A program made the translations under genes and the position numbers. From Prevotella sp. (GTDB lineage Bacteria > Bacteroidota > Bacteroidia > Bacteroidales > Bacteroidaceae): 64,000 nt of DNA. Location of the stretch: the NCBI GenBank assembly GCA_016285055.1, contig JAEEPZ010000001.1:46049-110048 (forward strand), written 5' to 3'. Below are positions 62,994 through 64,000 of this stretch, one piece after another. The notes beneath the pieces are model-generated. The model saw only the letters and a list, made by a program, of their open reading frames with translations, did not search any database and was not told the DNA's origin. Position 1 is the first letter of the stretch. Every line of letters begins with the position of its first letter.

Positions 62994-64000
62994 TCATAAC
63001 TTGTCAATTATCATTTGCTCCCGACAAAGTCGGAAGAATTCGTCACGGGTCTTGCAGTAACCTCGATAAGCAGCTCTTGCCATTCCAAACTTTGCAGGCT
63101 GTTGCAGTTCCTTCCAGTCGGCAATATCAAACTTTATACGGATTGGAAATTTCTCATTGTCCACATGGGCAAGATTGGCCTTGACTACTTTATAATAGCC
63201 CTCGATATGACCACCTGGGATGATGGGTGCGATATATCGGACAGACTGAATATCCTTTGTTTCTTCCATGCCCTTACGTCCCATAATGATTGTTGATGCA
63301 CGTCCTTCCAATACTGCATTCACATCTTGGTTCACTTCCTCATCCAAAGTGAGAATCATGTAAACGGCATCCTTCGGCTCATCATGGGTATAATAGAGTC
63401 CCTTCTGCGGAATACTGTCGTCAAGGATCTCTGTAGAAGCCTTTCCTATCAGCGATTCGATGAACTGTACAAGCAACTCTCTGTTTTCTATGTCTTTCGG
63501 GCGTAATGGGAATGCGCCGATATTCACTTCTTCAATGGTCTTGTAAAACTTTGACACTTCCACGTCGGCTTTCTGTCCATCACCAGGAAAGAGAATGTAA
63601 CCGCCAATGACTTCTTTTTTCAGTTCTTTCGAGGAATGTTCCTTATAATAAATAGCATCCCTATAGCGGTGCATTTGGTTGATGGCATCTTCCGGTGGTG
63701 TGTCAACACCGTTCACTCTTCCTTCTATTCGATATTTGGCATCAAACAGATAGGTCATCTTCATGTCCTTCTGCTGGTCATGCTTGGTCAGCTGCAAGAC
63801 GATATCAGGCTTTTGAGCAACGGTAGGAACGTAAAGATTCTCCATGCTGACAGAATCATTTTCCTTGTCCGTATGTTTGGGATTATAGACAAGTTCTGCC
63901 AATTCCACATCATCCTTCTTGAAAAGTATTCGAGAATGTTCACCTTTTCCAAGTTCCCATGTGAAGATTCCGTTCATTTCCATTCGATTACGATGATCAA
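62994..64000 (-). CDS. PD-(D/E)XK nuclease, DUF2357/McrC-like (5' end outside window)
   Basis: The frame is open to the window edge (no stop before the ATG at 63983), so the N-terminus is missing. At least 335 residues are present. KPDIVLQL followed 18 residues later by YLFDAKYRIEG gives the P-D...D-A-K active site of the PDDEXK_7/DUF2357 family, whose members are the nuclease partners of McrB-like GTPases (McrC, LlaJI). The rest includes HRYRDAIYY and a C-terminal HIEGYYKV-like beta domain with FPIRIKF. Such a gene is usually preceded by an AAA+ GTPase gene, which would lie to the right of the window. It heads the visible part of the cargo operon and abuts the protease gene. Confidence 0.75.
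   Translation of the reverse strand, partial: DHRNRMEMNGIFTWELGKGEHSRILFKKDDVELAELVYNPKHTDKENDSVSMENLYVPTVAQKPDIVLQLTKHDQQKDMKMTYLFDAKYRIEGRVNGVDTPPEDAINQMHRYRDAIYYKEHSSKELKKEVIGGYILFPGDGQKADVEVSKFYKTIEEVNIGAFPLRPKDIENRELLVQFIESLIGKASTEILDDSIPQKGLYYTHDEPKDAVYMILTLDEEVNQDVNAVLEGRASTIIMGRKGMEETKDIQSVRYIAPIIPGGHIEGYYKVVKANLAHVDNEKFPIRIKFDIADWKELQQPAKFGMARAAYRGYCKTRDEFFRLCREQMIIDKL

Larger units (their letters stand above)
46700..64000. mobile_element. Integrative mobilizable element (left end to window edge)
   Basis: From shortly after dnaK the sequence becomes AT-richer and carries integrase, excisionase-like, primase, mobilization and relaxase genes, then defence-like cargo. This gene order (HTH, int, xis-like, primase, mobC-like, relaxase) is that of Bacteroidales mobilizable transposons. 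No conjugation (tra) genes are in the window, so it would depend on a helper. The left end lies between the dnaK terminator and the first ORF (46667-46811) but could not be fixed; the right end is outside. Confidence 0.7.

Overview
The window looks like a chromosomal segment of a Prevotella-type Bacteroidales bacterium. The evidence is: the gene order DUF6089 - uppS - bamA - ompH - ompH; many promoters with the Bacteroidetes -7 motif TAnnTTTG, often with a TTTG/TTG about 20 bases upstream; plant-polysaccharide enzymes (GH115, GH16, a CE1-type esterase); a T9SS-like C-terminal tail on a secreted nuclease; and intergenic repeats of a kind common in Prevotella. The host part (about 1-46.6 kb) is GC-rich. 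The last 17 kb is clearly more AT-rich and is foreign.

1-0.9 kb holds wreckage: a 27-codon GH3 remnant and a small antitoxin-like ORF next to a PIN-domain toxin gene that has lost its middle. 1-9.2 kb (minus strand) holds a secreted esterase, then the envelope-biogenesis cluster (two Skp/OmpH chaperones, BamA, UppS, a DUF6089 barrel protein) and a DUF6242 lipoprotein. 9.4-16.8 kb holds an acidic lipoprotein, an acetyl-CoA hydrolase/succinate CoA-transferase-family enzyme, a long RluA-family pseudouridine synthase, a DUF3237 protein, a GH16 glucanase and an exported protein of unknown function. 17-24.3 kb holds a PD-(D/E)XK transposase-family protein, an endonuclease I-like nuclease, a GH115 glucuronidase behind a tandem promoter/hairpin array, and RodA. 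24.5-36.6 kb holds a histidine phosphatase, RNase R, a WG-repeat lipoprotein, a ComEA-like HhH protein, an AAA-ATPase-like/PD-(D/E)XK protein, an S41 protease, a radical SAM protein and an NSS transporter. 36.6-46.6 kb holds VanZ, a TlpA-like thioredoxin, flotillin, a BASS transporter, a 0.6-kb non-coding element with long inverted repeats, a lipocalin-like secreted protein beside a membrane-spanning HTH regulator, and DnaK.

From about 46.7 kb to the window edge lies an integrative mobilizable element inserted just after dnaK. It carries a HTH protein with an N-terminal zinc motif, a tyrosine recombinase, an excisionase-like protein, a primase-helicase with a one-base frameshift, a winged-helix-like protein, a mobilization protein, an HUH relaxase and a coiled-coil membrane protein. 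Its cargo is a minus-strand gene block that looks like a defence island: a PD-(D/E)XK nuclease (DUF2357/McrC-like, cut by the window edge), a ClpP/SppA-like serine protease of the SDH family, a 69-aa protein with a decayed or readthrough extension, and a 1168-aa SIR2-domain protein. An IS4-family insertion sequence with a 9-bp target duplication now splits this block, and a truncated AlbA-type regulator fragment follows it. This block is the best candidate for an undescribed system.

A second theme is repeats: at least six families of short tandem repeats (7-, 8-, 9- and 12-bp units) fill intergenic regions and run into coding sequences (bamA signal peptide, the RluA linker, the HhH linker, the PD-(D/E)XK tail), and several palindrome families recur between genes. 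All calls come from reading the sequence; no database search was run.
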